DNA of 41,275 nt from Gnetum montanum (taxonomy: Eukaryota > Streptophyta > Gnetopsida > Gnetales > Gnetaceae): positions 1-41,275 of the forward strand of contig MNCI01002899.1 in the NCBI GenBank assembly GCA_015680685.1. Direction: 5' to 3'. The notes under the pieces are model-generated. The model searched no databases. It had not been told where the DNA came from and worked only from the letters and a program-made list of their open reading frames with translations. Of this stretch, positions 20,538 through 31,865 are shown piece after piece (positions within the stretch are counted from its first letter, which is position 1; every line of letters starts with the position of its first letter). A program made the translations under genes and the position numbers.

Positions 20538-20965
20538 TTATGGACCATAGTCTTTGCACATAGTTGCACCTTGTGTCACTGTATGCAATGCATGACACTC
20601 TCTTCTTCTTATCTTCCTAAATGCATTTTTCTTGGAAATCTCTAAGAGGTCTTTAATTTCTAGTTTTCCATCAATGGTGCTCAACCAAGCCCCTCCCATG
20701 ATGATTGGGTAGTCCCCCTTACAATTATCAACACAAATCACCGAGAAGTTAGTAGGATAGGACCACCCATAGAAAATGGTCACAATGTCCTCCACTAGTT
20801 CCAAAGGAATAACGATGGACTAATCTACTACTCTTCTTGAGTGGAGGCAAGTTCTAGGCTTTGTACATCTCATGAGAAATCTACACCAAAACATGAGTCT
20901 AGAAGAGCCTTGTAAGGCTCATTCGTAGCAATTTACAAGTAAATAAGGGGATGCCTACGATTAGA
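20538..20965 (-). pseudogene. Retropepsin region of Athila-like element C
   Basis: The active-site region reads NEPYKALLDSC at about 20920, keeping Asp-Ser but with Cys for Gly. Downstream is MELVEDIVTIFYGWSYPTNF and IIMGGAWLSTIDG, equivalent to the ILGR region of retroviral-type proteases. Element D has the same layout at 31.3-31.86 kb. Confidence 0.65.
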
Positions 20966-23581
20966 TCTTTTCCTAGGTAGGTGACTAGTGTTAATCTAAT
21001 TAGTTATTACATGAGTTAACATGATGGTATGCACTTTGGGAGGTGTTTAATTTAAAGGGAACTTGAAGGATGTAGATGTAGAGGATGAGGAAGAAGTAGG
21101 GGTATCAACCATGTATATCTATGAGGGATTTGTAGGAATATTGGTTTAAAAGAATGGTCTTTTCAGAATTTGTTTTTTACGCCACTCGGCTAAGGAGCCA
21201 ACTATAAGTTAATAGTCCTTATGGCATTACATTGATGCAACTAGGCTAGAATTTCACCATGCATTGATGGAGTAGGTGCTAATTAAGTTAAGGATGGATG
21301 GACATGTGCAAAAGGAGGAGGAGGGTAGTCAGAAAATGGGGATTTTCCTTTTGGAGATTGGACTTTGTAGTATTCAAGAAGATAGTAGTGATGCTAGAAT
21401 GAAGCATCACTAGAAAACTCACATGGAGAAATTGGTTGCTAAACATAGTACCCATATGGATCAGGCTACTAGTAAGGGTACTACTCCCTTAGTAGTGGCA
21501 TCCCCCACCGCTATGGGTGCTACCACTACTAGTACTACACATAAGATTATGGTGGAGCTCCACTTGAATATTAGGCTTGTTGTTGGTTGAACTGCCTAGG
21601 ATTACCTTGAGGATAAGGCAACCTTCTAGGTTCTTACCTTTTGGCCAATCTAGGATTTAGAGTGTACACCCTAGACTCTTACAAGTGTGACATGATGGGG
21701 AAATGTCCCTTAGGATGTTCATAGTAGCAGATGTCACACCCACCATCCTCATCTAATTCAGAGTCCACAACCTCCTCTACTATGGCAACCTTGCTATTAC
21801 CCCTTTGGTAGGCACATTCAACTTCCTTTCCTCTCTTGTGATCATGATCACTACTTTGCTCTTTGGATTCCTTTGCTATTTTTAGTGTAGTTTGGAACTT
21901 TTCATCCAAAAAGTCGCACATTTTATCCACCTTGTTTGAAATTTCAAAAATAGGTTTTTGAATTGGCAAGGTCTTTCATTGCACCATCTTATCAACTAGT
22001 GCCTCCTACTCATTGTCACAAAACTGAACTTCCCTTTTGTAGATGGAAGGATTCTAATTATACTCCTCTACACTTTCCCTTTTTTTCAACTCTCCTTATT
22101 CTTTAGCAACCTACTCATTCAGCTATTAAATCTAATGGACCCTCAATTTTAAAATGATCCCTTGGGCATAAATCCTAAGAGTTCTCCATGTTTTTGTACA
22201 AAGCCCATATATGATATGGTGGACCTCCTTCCTTTGAGAATAACCATGGCTAGGACATTGGTGCAAAAGAGAATAATACCTACCCATGGTTGCATCCATG
22301 GGTTCATGTGTTCTCTATTTCCAACTTTGGATCTATTTTCTCAAGTTGGACACTTGAGCGTATGTTTGATACTTGTTATTGAAGAGTTTAAGCATCATAC
22401 TCTAGAGATGGATTGATTCCAACTCCAAGGATGGGAACCAACTGTTAGCTTCTTTAATGAGCATCCTTGGAAACATCTTTAGTTTCTACCATTCTTTCTC
22501 CACATTTTGTAAGGCACAAGCATCATGAAAGGCTTGAAGATGATTCTACAGATTTGATTATATCCCCCTTCAAACTTGGTGATATTATTCATATCTAACC
22601 ACTTAATTCTACTATCTTTTACATGCCTTGTTGAAATTCTCACTACCTTTGCAATGTTTAGCATGTTTCAAGTTGCAAGCAAAGGCCCGTCATGGTCGTA
22701 GCTTTTGTGATGGCCATGATGCCCATGATGTTCTCTATTATCCCTTCTTTCATGATGGTGAGCCTCCCTTGATTGTCCATGTCCCTAGTCTTGACTAGTT
22801 TGGTGGATCTTACAATCATCTCTATCCCATCAGTCACCTTCATCACAATCATGTCCTCTACAACTTTAGGTAGAGCTTGAGGATGAAGAAGAGGATGATG
22901 AAGATGAAGAGGAAGGAAAACTAGCACCACCATGATGCCTACCACCCCCTCTCTTATGGTCATGTCAATGATCATCATTGTGATGCTTGTCCTTGTTCCT
23001 ACCATGGCTTCCACCTTCAGATCTCCCACAATCATAGGACCTGTTCTTACCTAAACTAGAATTTTTTACAATGGACTATAAATTCTAGTTCAAACCCCCT
23101 TTTTCAAAACCAAGGAAAGGAGATTTAGTGAATTAAGAACCCCTAGAGAAGGAATCCTCACTGTCTTTTTGGCCCAACAAGAACAAGGGGCTATTAAACT
23201 ATTTTCCCTTGAAAGCTTCATAGTGCCTCTCTTATTTCCAATCTATTTTACATTGTGCCTCAGTGGGATGGTAATCCTAATAGTTGTGGTCCTACAAACA
23301 TATTTAACATTGAGATCCTAGATGTCCAACCTCATAAGAGTTTGGTGTAGCATCATAGGAACTAATCGATCGGGTGATAACACAATGTTGCTCTCCATGT
23401 CTCTCCACCACAACTAATCATCTTGATGTAGGATGAAGGTGAAGTTTGGCACATACTCATTGGGATGAGTATATACCACTCGGCATTGTTGGAGCATTGG
23501 CAGATTTGATCGTTCATTTCTTTGTTAATTCAATGCATGCTTGAACCTCGGCAGAGAATCATCCCTATGAGAAGAAGACAT
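20966..23581 (-). pseudogene. gag of Athila-like element C
   Basis: The start is ATG at 23581 (MSSSHRDD), 138 bp inside from the primer site, matching MSSSQKSN of element D. It continues with VVYTHPNEYVPNFTFILHQD (about 23470). A segment equivalent to the gag core lies near 22500-22150, and a Cys/His-poor acidic tail with DGGCDICYYEHPKG at about 21720. Stops and frameshifts are spread throughout. Confidence 0.65.
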
Positions 23582-23718
23582 CATTATATTGGAAGAAAAT
23601 ACTAGTGTTCTTTTACAATTATTATTATTATTTTGAATGATTATGACTTTAAGGTTCATTACAATAATTTTGAATAATTCCCACTAAGTCCTAAATAGTG
23701 CACAGAGCTAACTAAGGT

Positions 23719-23735
23719 TCTTGGCAATGGTGCCA
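23719..23735 (-). other. Primer-binding site of element C
   Basis: On the minus strand TGGCACCATTGCCAAG begins one base after the LTR end. It is a decayed form of the TGGCGCCGTTGCCGGGG type found in many plant gypsy elements and usually assigned to tRNA-Asp. Confidence 0.7.
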
Positions 23736-23736
23736 A

Positions 23737-24570
23737 TGATGAGTAGCAAGTATATCCTACGCCCAACCATACAAATCACTAGTGTTCACTCAACGATCCA
23801 ATCAAATTCCATAGACTTTAGCTCTCTAAGTGCACCAGTTTCTAGGAGGTGAATCTAACCATTACAATCGTTGTCTTCACAGTTTCACCCATGAAGTGCA
23901 AGTGTATGGTTAAGTGTAACTTAGGCATATATTTTTTATCATTTTGTCTTTTATGGTTTAATCACCTAAGTGCTAAAAAAAGTAAATTTAATGTGTAATT
24001 AATCTAATTGATCTAGTAACTAACAAACACTTAACTAATCCTAACATAGGCATCTGTTCCTACTTTCTGTACACATCTTAAACACATTATAGCGCCATTG
24101 GATTACCAAGTGTTAAACACTACTAGGGTTACCAAGCATTAAATGTATGCTCAAAGTGGTCGTGCTTATGTCTTGCTATTTAGCCAATATTAATTACTTA
24201 GTTAAAACTCATTAATGTAGATTGCATGAATATTAAATGCATAAAGAAAGTATTAATCCATTCAAAGCACTATAAGGTTCGATTAGAAAAGCTCATCTAT
24301 TCACACTATCATGCTTAGGTACATTAGTGCTCAAATAAAGATCCGTATACTTCTTTGACTCCTATTGCGAGAACTCAAAAAATATTCTAACTATGGGGAA
24401 AACAAACTGCAAAGCTTTGCTAAAAACTAAGAAAAGCATTGATGAATCGTATGTCCAAGTGTTGTATTTATAGGCTGGCATGCATCCTACAATATCAGAT
24501 ATCCAATAATGCATCTTAGACTCCAATATCGAGGATTCAATATCAAGGCTTACCAAAAAATGATTCATCA
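23737..24570 (-). mobile_element. 5' LTR of Athila-like element C (834 bp)
   Basis: On the minus strand it begins TGATGAATCATT and ends CTACTCATCA. It matches LTRs B and D. GATATTG and GATATC words precede a TATA box at 24472-24465. The flank at 24571 interrupts the pol of element F2. Confidence 0.8.
24465..24472 (-). promoter_or_regulatory. TATA box in LTR C
   Basis: CCTATAAATAC on the minus strand, about 100 bp from the LTR start. Confidence 0.6.
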
Positions 24571-25200
24571 CATACTATTATCTTTCTTAAGCATGTCATT
24601 TAAAGGCCTAACCAATTCAGCATAAATAGGGATAAATATTCTAATGAAATCAATTTGGGCTATAAACCAACTTAGTTTCCCATTTGTGTGCCATTTAATG
24701 CATGGGAATATAATGCATCAATTTGATTATAGCCCGAAAGGTAGTTTCCAATTTGTGTGCCATTCGCAATTTGTAGAAGTTCCTCCATAAGAGGAAGTGA
24801 ATAATTATTCTTAATATAAGAAGTATTAAGGTTACAAAAATCAATGTATAATCATAATTCACCTATTTTTTTCCTAATCAACACTAAGTTTGATATCCAA
24901 CTAGACTATCTCATAGGATAAATAATTTTAGATTCTAAAAGTTTATCAATTCTTGTTGTCATCAATGTTTAAATCTTGGGGTTAATAGGTCTAATTTTTT
25001 ATCTAAATGGTTTTGTTTTGGGCTTAAGAGGTATACTAGGTGTCATCATGAGAGGATTAAAAGTTTTAAGATCCTCATACATCTAAGCTAATACATTAGT
25101 GAATTTATGTCATGAATCAATCAATTTTTATGTCTCATATGCATGTAAGTAAGCTCCTATTTTAATAGGATACTGCTATGCTTTATTTTAAATTTGAATT
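24571..25200 (-). pseudogene. pol fragment F2, gypsy RT with internal deletion
   Basis: Recognisable pieces on the minus strand are MYEDLKTFNP, SIPLKPKTKPFR and KIRPINPKI (about 25080-24990), SSWISNLVLIRKKIGEL (about 24890), YIDFCNLNTSYIKNNYSLPL (about 24830) and SGYNQI (about 24733). The sequence then jumps to FIPIYAELVRPLNDMLKK (about 24640), the RT-RNase H connection. The middle of RT, with the catalytic DD, is missing. A 24-bp direct repeat (core AATGGCACACAAA) lies around the break. Element C inserted at 24570/24571. Confidence 0.65.
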
Positions 25201-25449
25201 ATTTCTATTTTAACTAGTATTTGCCAATTGCATTTTTGGATATTTCTTCTATTTTGGTATGGAAGTCATCAAAAAAAGCCTCTCTTATTACTATTTTAGA
25301 AGAAATTTATTTAAAAATATGATGTCTTTTTATACATATGCTTCATTAATTTGAGAAATTTTAATACAATGCTCACTAAATTTAAACATAGAAAATAAAA
25401 ATGATAAATATAATGATGGTTATTAAAAACCTAAAAAGAAATGATATTA

Positions 25450-26150
25450 TTTGGAATGGAATAAGACTTAACCTTTTTAATGATAATTTTAGAATCCTAA
25501 GCATTGTATTGAAATGGGACATCCAAAGTAGTTGACATTTGAGCTAATGCATCAAGAACCATGAGAAAGTTAGATGACTAGGCCTAAGCAATATTTTTCT
25601 ATGTCTATGTAATGTGACTCACAATCAAAAAAAGAGACGAGAGATATAGTAGATAGGAACATCTACATCATCTTCTTGTCATTAGTAACGCATGGTTGCA
25701 ATGGAATGATTGGACTTAGAGAGATAAAGGTATAAAGAGAGATTGAATTGAGGAGAATGAAGGACTAGAAGGTTGGTAAGAGCATGCTTGATCACATCAA
25801 AGGCCTCTTGACATTTTGAGTCCTAGTTAAAAGTAGTTGATTTCTTAAGAAGATGAGAAAGAGGGTAAAAATGATTAGTTAGGTTGCATGTGAAACAATG
25901 AATGAATTAGAGTCTTCCTTGTAAGATGCACATGTCTTTTAAGCACATAGGTGGTGGGAGGTTCATGATTGTCTTAAACTTGTTAGTATCCACCATAATA
26001 CCATTAGCTAAAACTAGAAACACTAGCATTTTTCCTATTTCTACATCAAAGATACACTTTTCTGGATTAAGTGAGAGGTTATACTCATTACATTAGGCCA
26101 AGACTGCATCCATGAGAAAGTTAGATGTCATTGAACCACAACTAAGATTG
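25450..26150 (-). pseudogene. pol fragment F1, RT C-terminus and RNase H of another gypsy element
   Basis: On the minus strand: CNEYNLSLNPEKCIFDVEIG (about 26080), NGIMVDTNKFKTIMNLPPP (about 25990), LKKSTTFN and CQEAFDVIKHALTN (about 25820), then a decayed YYISR and IEKYCLGLV stretch of RNase H. These follow the usual order after the RT active site, which is missing. It lies upstream of F2 on the same strand but covers the later part of pol, so the two are separate insertions or a rearrangement. Confidence 0.6.
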
Positions 26151-27420
26151 TGGTGTACTTAGTACAAATGTAATCTAATAACACTACTATTAGTTAGAAT
26201 ATCAATAAAATGTGATATGATAGTGATGCTAGGTTAGATGATGTTCACATTGGAAGATAAGAGGGGAATGATTAATGATAAATATGACATTGGCCTAATT
26301 AATGATAGCATGAAGAGAAGATGTATGAGAATATTGATGCAAGGATGTTAACAATGAAGAGTAATGTTGAAGATAAAAATAGTTAATTGAGTAGATATAG
26401 AAATAAATAAAATCAATGTCATTAATAAATTGATGATGATAAGANGGTTGAAGATAAAAATAGTTAATTGAGTAGATATAGAAATAAATAAAATCAATGT
26501 CATTAATAAATTAATGATGATAAGATAAAGAAAGTAATATTAATGTTGATTTATAATTTATCTTTGTAGGACTAGATTAAGCCAAGGTTAATCATTATTG
26601 CACCCTTACACTATCTATTCATAAATGCAAGATTAGGGAGATTAGCTCAAGAATAGTGCCTCTAAAGATAAGGCATATTATACATGATAAAGAAATTAGC
26701 CTAATTCTAGTTTGGAGTAAGAAAATAAATAGAATGTTCTTTAACTTCCACTATAAAAATTTCTGTCTTGATTTGGACAATGTTTCCTCACATCACAACT
26801 ACACATGTCCTAAAGAAAATATGCCCCAAGGTAGCTTAAAATTGTTGGGCATTACTTTTAAATACTAAAGATAATGAAGATTTAATAAACAGTTTCAAGC
26901 AAAGCAAGAACATGCTTTGAAAAAGAATAGTCACAAGTCAAATTCATATTAACAAAAAAATAAAAATAAAAACCTTATAATGAAATTCAAAGTGAAACTA
27001 AAATAGTTTTTTATTACATCCTCAGACATGTAGGATTTATTAGATAGAGGAAATATACATAACTTTCATAGCAAACACTTCATCAATAAAGTTACCAAGT
27101 TTCCTTGGTGCTACATCAAATAAGTCTTTTAAGCTTTTAATTGTAATTTTCCATTTGTGGCAATAAAGCTATAAAATAGGACATTATAAAAATATGTGAT
27201 ACTTATCTTGTACTCCCTGATTGCATAAACTTGCATAAATGGTATGTTCTCTCTTCTCGTGGAGTCTTGATCCAACTATTTCAATTATAAAATAGTGAAA
27301 GCCTAATCTTGCTTAGCTAATTTGACATCATAGATGAAGGGATATAGGGGCATAGAAATAATTAGCATTATTGTTGATGGCTCCTCTAATGTTAAGAAGG
27401 TAGAATTATTTTTTACCTAT
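26151..27420. other. AT-rich stretch without recognisable gene
   Basis: No coding homology seen on either strand. It contains a 79-bp direct duplication around an unknown base (26366-26525) and one 70-codon frame at 26656-26868 without motif. It may be retroelement leader, LTR or 3' sequence too decayed to place. Confidence 0.4.
26366..26525. repeat. 79-bp direct duplication flanking an N
   Basis: 26366-26444 and 26447-26525 are identical except for one base, separated only by N and G. Identity this high in such decayed sequence, with N between, looks like an unmerged contig overlap. Confidence 0.8.
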
Positions 27421-28320
27421 TAAATAATAGGTTCCGATGAAACACTTGAAGAGAGAATGGGAAGCGAGATGGGCCTTAGGTAGAGAGAACACTTTTGGTT
27501 TCATAACTAGTGCTTGTAGCTGAAGGGATTATTTCGTTTAAGGGGTGTGCTTTGAATTATCACTTTCTTTGTTTTCTTTTCTTTTCTTTTTCTCTTTGTT
27601 TTTTTTGTTTTTTTCTCTTTTTTTTTCTTTTTTTTTGTGTTTTTATGCATAAGAACCACACCATGCAAAGAATTCTTATTCTTATTATCTCAACTTTCGA
27701 TAATTGGGTAACATCGGAATGGTAACAAAATTCAAGAAGAAAACATCCAAGCACCCAAGAGAATGGCCAACACAAATGCATCAAGTTCCCTTGAAGTCAC
27801 ACCCTTTTCAAAACTTGAGTCCTTCCTTAGTTTGAGAAGTACCCAATCACCAATTTGTTAAGATTCTTATTAGAAAGGGACTATACATTTCCAAGCCAAG
27901 ATAGATCATAGAAACTGGTGGATGAATGGATGAAGTGGACTCATTGCCTACCATATCAAAAGAAAATACCTTAGTATCAACATCGTAACTTTAAGGTAAA
28001 AACAAAACATTAGCAATTAATAAAAAATAGTTCATACCATCGAAAAGAACACTTATTGGGTGACAAACCTAGGATGGTTAACACACACACACACACACAC
28101 ACAAAATGGAAAAGTATAACGATGTTGTAAAACAAAAACAAAAAAAGTTAAAGAAATTTGTAAAACAAAAATGTGCAAAACAAAAATATGTAAGACAAAA
28201 AAGTGAAACAAAAAATTGTAAAACAAAAAAATGTAAAACAGAAACTTGTAAAACAAAAATGTGTGAAAAAAAAATGTGTAAAACAAAAAATTAAAAGAAT
28301 TGAGGGCCTCTAATGATTAG
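27421..28320 (-). other. 3' untranslated region of element D, truncated
   Basis: Collinear on the minus strand with element B from about 16300 to 17040. Homology is lost at about 27420, so the rest of the UTR and the 3' LTR are missing. It holds a T/C-rich tract at 27560-27640 (a purine tract on the coding strand) that B lacks. Confidence 0.65.
28081..28295. repeat. (CA)n tract and TGTAAAACAAAAA minisatellite in element D
   Basis: A (CA)n tract at 28081-28103 is followed by about ten units like TGTAAAACAAAAA of 15-18 bp. Element B has only a few units plus (GT)n at the same place, so the array expanded in D. Confidence 0.8.
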
Positions 28321-30200
28321 CATAGGTGGCTATCTCACCCATGACTGAATCGAAAGGGAGAGATCCGAAATAGAGAGCGAGGTTGTCCATTGGCGGAGGT
28401 GTAATTCATACTAGCATTTTTTGGCTCACGGAAGGGTTTTTTTCGTTGTACATTAACCAATAACGTTTTATTTGGGCTGTTAGGCTTGTATATCATCATG
28501 GCTCCAAATGGGAAGGTTGTATGAATAATATAAGATCCTTTCGATAAGGTTTGAAACTTTGTACATTGTGGTACATGTGTGGGATTCTAGTAAAGGACCT
28601 TGTCTCCTGGTTGGTACCTAAACCCTCAGATCCTAAAGTTATGACGTTGTTTACTATGTGCCTTGTGCAACTCATTTAACGATAGTGCAACCAATCTATT
28701 CTCGGCTAACACATTTAGAGTTACTAACCATTGTTTTTGTGCTAGGTCAAGGTCCAGGTGAAGTTTGCAAACCATGGATAGTGTACGGAGTTCATTCTAT
28801 ATGGGGAGCTTTGGTAGTTTTTCATACACTAACTTATAGGGAGAATAGCTTGTAGGGAGCTTCCAAGTGGAGCGGTACGCCCAAAGAGCATCGTTCAGTT
28901 TTATGCTCCAGTCTCGCCTAAATTTGCTAACCGTTCATGTTAATATTCTTGTAATCTCCCTATTAGTAACCTTGGCTTGATGATTAGCTTGGGGGTGGTA
29001 AGGTGGTTAATTTACGCTCAACCCCTAAGCGTTACATCAGTTTGCAGAAGGTTGCACCCATAAAATGTGTTCCATTATCAGAGATGAGTGCATGTGACAC
29101 ACCAAACCTGTTAATGATTTTTTGTTGTACAAATCATGCTATTGTAGATGATGTGCAATCTGTTACTGCAGTTGCTTCAGCCCATTTGATTAAGTAATCA
29201 ATGACAATGATGATATATGTCTTTCCGTTGGACATCGATGTAATCAGCCCCATAAAATCAATCTTCAAAATATCGAAGGGTTCTAAAGGTTGAATCCATT
29301 GTTGTGGATCCTCCATTTTAGCAGTCATTCCACCATCTCATTGACACCGTTCACAGGATTGGGAAAAATGATGGGTGTCTCGGAATAGAGTTGACCAATA
29401 ATATCCTGCAAGAAGGACCTTGGTAGCTGTTCGTCTCCTAGCATAATGACCCCCATAGGGGCCCTCATGAGCATCTTGGAGAACTTTTAATTGATCTTTA
29501 TCGGGTACACACCATCGAACCAAGCCATAAGGACAAAATTTATAGAGTTTTCCTTTAATCTTCATGAAGTACTTAGTTTTGTGAAGAAATTGTTGTTTCT
29601 TCCTAAAGTCCAACCCTTGTGGTATTTTTTGGGAAATGAGATAAGTAAGAATGCCACTATACCAATTTATCTCCATGGGTTGATCATTTACTACACTGGC
29701 AAAGAGGTTTTCATCAGTAAAATAATTAGATACAACATATTCATCCTCTTTGCTATCCCAACGCAACCAAGATAAGTGATCAGTGACTACATTCTCTGTG
29801 CCTTTGCGATCCACAATTGTTAAATTGAACTCCTGAAGAATTACCAACCAACGTATGATACATGGGCTAATAGTTGGTTTGTTCATAAAGAACCTAATTG
29901 CACTATGATCCATATGGATATATACTTTGTAGCCCAATACATAGTGCCTAAATTTGTCTAGTGCAAACACTACAACCATTAATTCTTTTTCCATGGTCGT
30001 GTAGTTGAGTTGTGCACCATTGATACTCTTACTGGAACAATGAATATAATAAGGTCATTTATGTTCATCCAATTGTGTCAATACGATTTCTAAGGCATAA
30101 TTAGATGCGTTGGTCATGATGTGGAACGACCTGGACCAGTTGGGGGCCTGTAGAATGGGAGTTTCTATAAGCCTCTATTTAAGAGTGTGGAATGCTCATT
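28320..30200 (-). pseudogene. RNase H and integrase of Athila-like element D
   Basis: RNase H: HIMTNASNYALEIVL, MEKELMVVVFALDKFRHY, HMDHSAIRFF and IVDRKGTEN. Integrase: HEGPYGGHYARR and CERCQ zinc finger (about 29450-29340), first Asp in ILKIDFMG (about 29275), second in ISDNGTHF (about 29085). The third catalytic residue reads NHQAKVTN, with Lys in place of Glu. A two-base loss near 29020 shifts the frame just before it. The later part aligns with element B to HLC near 28320. Confidence 0.8.
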
Positions 30201-30900
30201 CACATTCCCTAGTCCATTCAAATGGTACATCTTTTTTTGTTAATTCCACCAACGGCTTGGCAATTTTAGAGAAGTTATCGATAAATCTCCTATAGTAGCC
30301 AGTGTGTCCAAGGAATGACCGTACATCTTTGACAGTTTCTGGTTGTCGGGTAATTCCTTGGATGACTTTAATTTTTTTTGAATCCACCTCTATTCCTGAT
30401 TGTGAGACTTTATGTCCCAGTACTATGCCCTCTTGAACCATCAAATGGCTCTTCTTCCAGTTGAGCTTTAGGTTGGTTTCCACACATCGTTTCAATACTT
30501 TCTCTAACCGGTCGAGGGCTTGATCAAAACTCATCCATAAAGACTTCTATTCTGTTACCTATTTTCTACTAAAAGATGCTTAAAAGTAATCATTGGAATG
30601 TGGTAGGGGCATTGCATAAGCCAAAAGGCATTTGTTTATATGCAAATGTTCCCCAAGGACTGGTGAACGTTGTTTTTGCTTGGTCTTTTAGTGAAGTTCG
30701 TATTTGGTTGTACCCACTATATCCATCCAGAAAACTATAGTAGCAATGCCCTGCTATCGTGTCTAAGACTTGGTCAACAAATGGCAATGGGAAGTGATCT
30801 TTGAAGGTTGCCATATTCAATAGCCTAAATTCTATACATACCCTCCATTTGCCTCCCTTCTATGGTACGATTACAAGAGGGCTAACCCATTCCGGTTGTT
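30196..30900 (-). pseudogene. Reverse transcriptase of Athila-like element D
   Basis: The motifs run KDHFPLPFVDQVLDTIAGH, YSFLDGYSGYNQI, TTFTSPWGTFAYKQMPFGLC. The active site reads FMDEF (about 30545), with Glu for the second Asp. Just after it the frame shifts, then RCVETNLKLNWKKSHLMV, EGIVLGHKVS and VRSFLGHTGYYRRFI. The wording is close to Athila RTs. TGA and TAG codons lie before the active site. Confidence 0.82.
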
Positions 30901-31306
30901 TGTGAGGCTTCATGAAGGGGTCTGTGTAAATCCTATGCTGGCATATCCTAGGGTCTATTCCGGTTAGTTCAGGGTATGACTAGGCAAAGGCTGTTGACCA
31001 CTTATTTATCACCTTCAGCAAACTATCTTTTTTTTTGGATGCAATCTTTGCATTGATGATTACCGATTTTTCATTTTTAAGGGTCATGTATTCTAAATTA
31101 GTGGGCAATGGTTTCAAATCTAGGGGCTATTGTTTAAACTTCTCAGGAATCTCCAACTTCTCCTAGTTAATGCTTTCATGGTTAAGGGCTAGGAGTTGGC
31201 TATAGACCTGCTCAAGTGCATCCATGCTTTCAACATAAGTGCTCATTATCCCCTCAGTCAGTTCCATGCATGTCGTTGAATCGTTCTCTTGGTCAACCAT
31301 CAGCCA
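30901..31306 (-). other. Linker between protease and RT of element D
   Basis: Decayed coding-like sequence, collinear with 20.1-20.5 kb of element C. No domain is recognisable. Confidence 0.4.
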
Positions 31307-31865
31307 CTAGGTGTTCTCTTGTTGTGTGACTGTTGCATATAGGTACTTTTGTATGTCGATGTCTTGTGCACACCGATTGCATGCAGGCAATGTTAAACTC
31401 CACATTACCCATGATTTCTGCATGCAATGGCACCCTGTGTCACTATATGCGATGCACAGAACATTATTCTTCTTAATATTTCCAAAGGTATTTTTCTTGG
31501 ATATCTCTATAGAAAGATTGTAAATTCCTAGGCATGCATCTACTATGCTTAGCCATGCCCTTCCCATTATGATCAAAATGTCCCCTTTATCATTGTTTAT
31601 TTGGATCACCAGGAAGTCAGCTGGATATGACCAACCACCTATGGTGGTGACAATGTCGTTGACCTGTCCCAAAGGAATAGTGATGGCCTAGTTAGCTAGC
31701 TCTAATTAAATATTTCTCTTCTTGAGTGGAGGCAGGTTCCAGGTCTTATACAATTCTTGCAAAATTAAGTTGAGTGGAGCCTGAGTTAAGAAGAGCCTTA
31801 TGAGGTTCATTCCCAACGACTTGGAGATAAATCAGGGGGCTTTCCAGATCAAAGAATTTCTTGGG
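31307..31865 (-). pseudogene. Retropepsin region of Athila-like element D
   Basis: The active site region at about 31800 reads HKALLNSGSTQLNF, where the catalytic Asp of the DSG motif is Asn. Downstream, after a one-base frame change, come GQVNDIVTTIGGWSYPADF and LIIMGRAWLSIVD. The Asp-to-Asn change is a single G-to-A step and would abolish cleavage. Confidence 0.7.

Noticed and set aside
22658-23035. Met/Ile-rich 125-codon minus-strand frame
   Set aside because: Element D has an Arg/His-rich gag segment here in another frame, with a similar Met/Ile-rich shadow, so this is the shadow of decayed gag.
27510-27784. Phe/Leu-rich frame and its Lys/Arg-rich complement
   Set aside because: Both are translations of a T/C-rich low-complexity tract in the 3' UTR of element D.
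28053-28294. Lys-rich and Phe-rich frames of 62-77 codons
   Set aside because: They are translations of the TGTAAAACAAAAA minisatellite.
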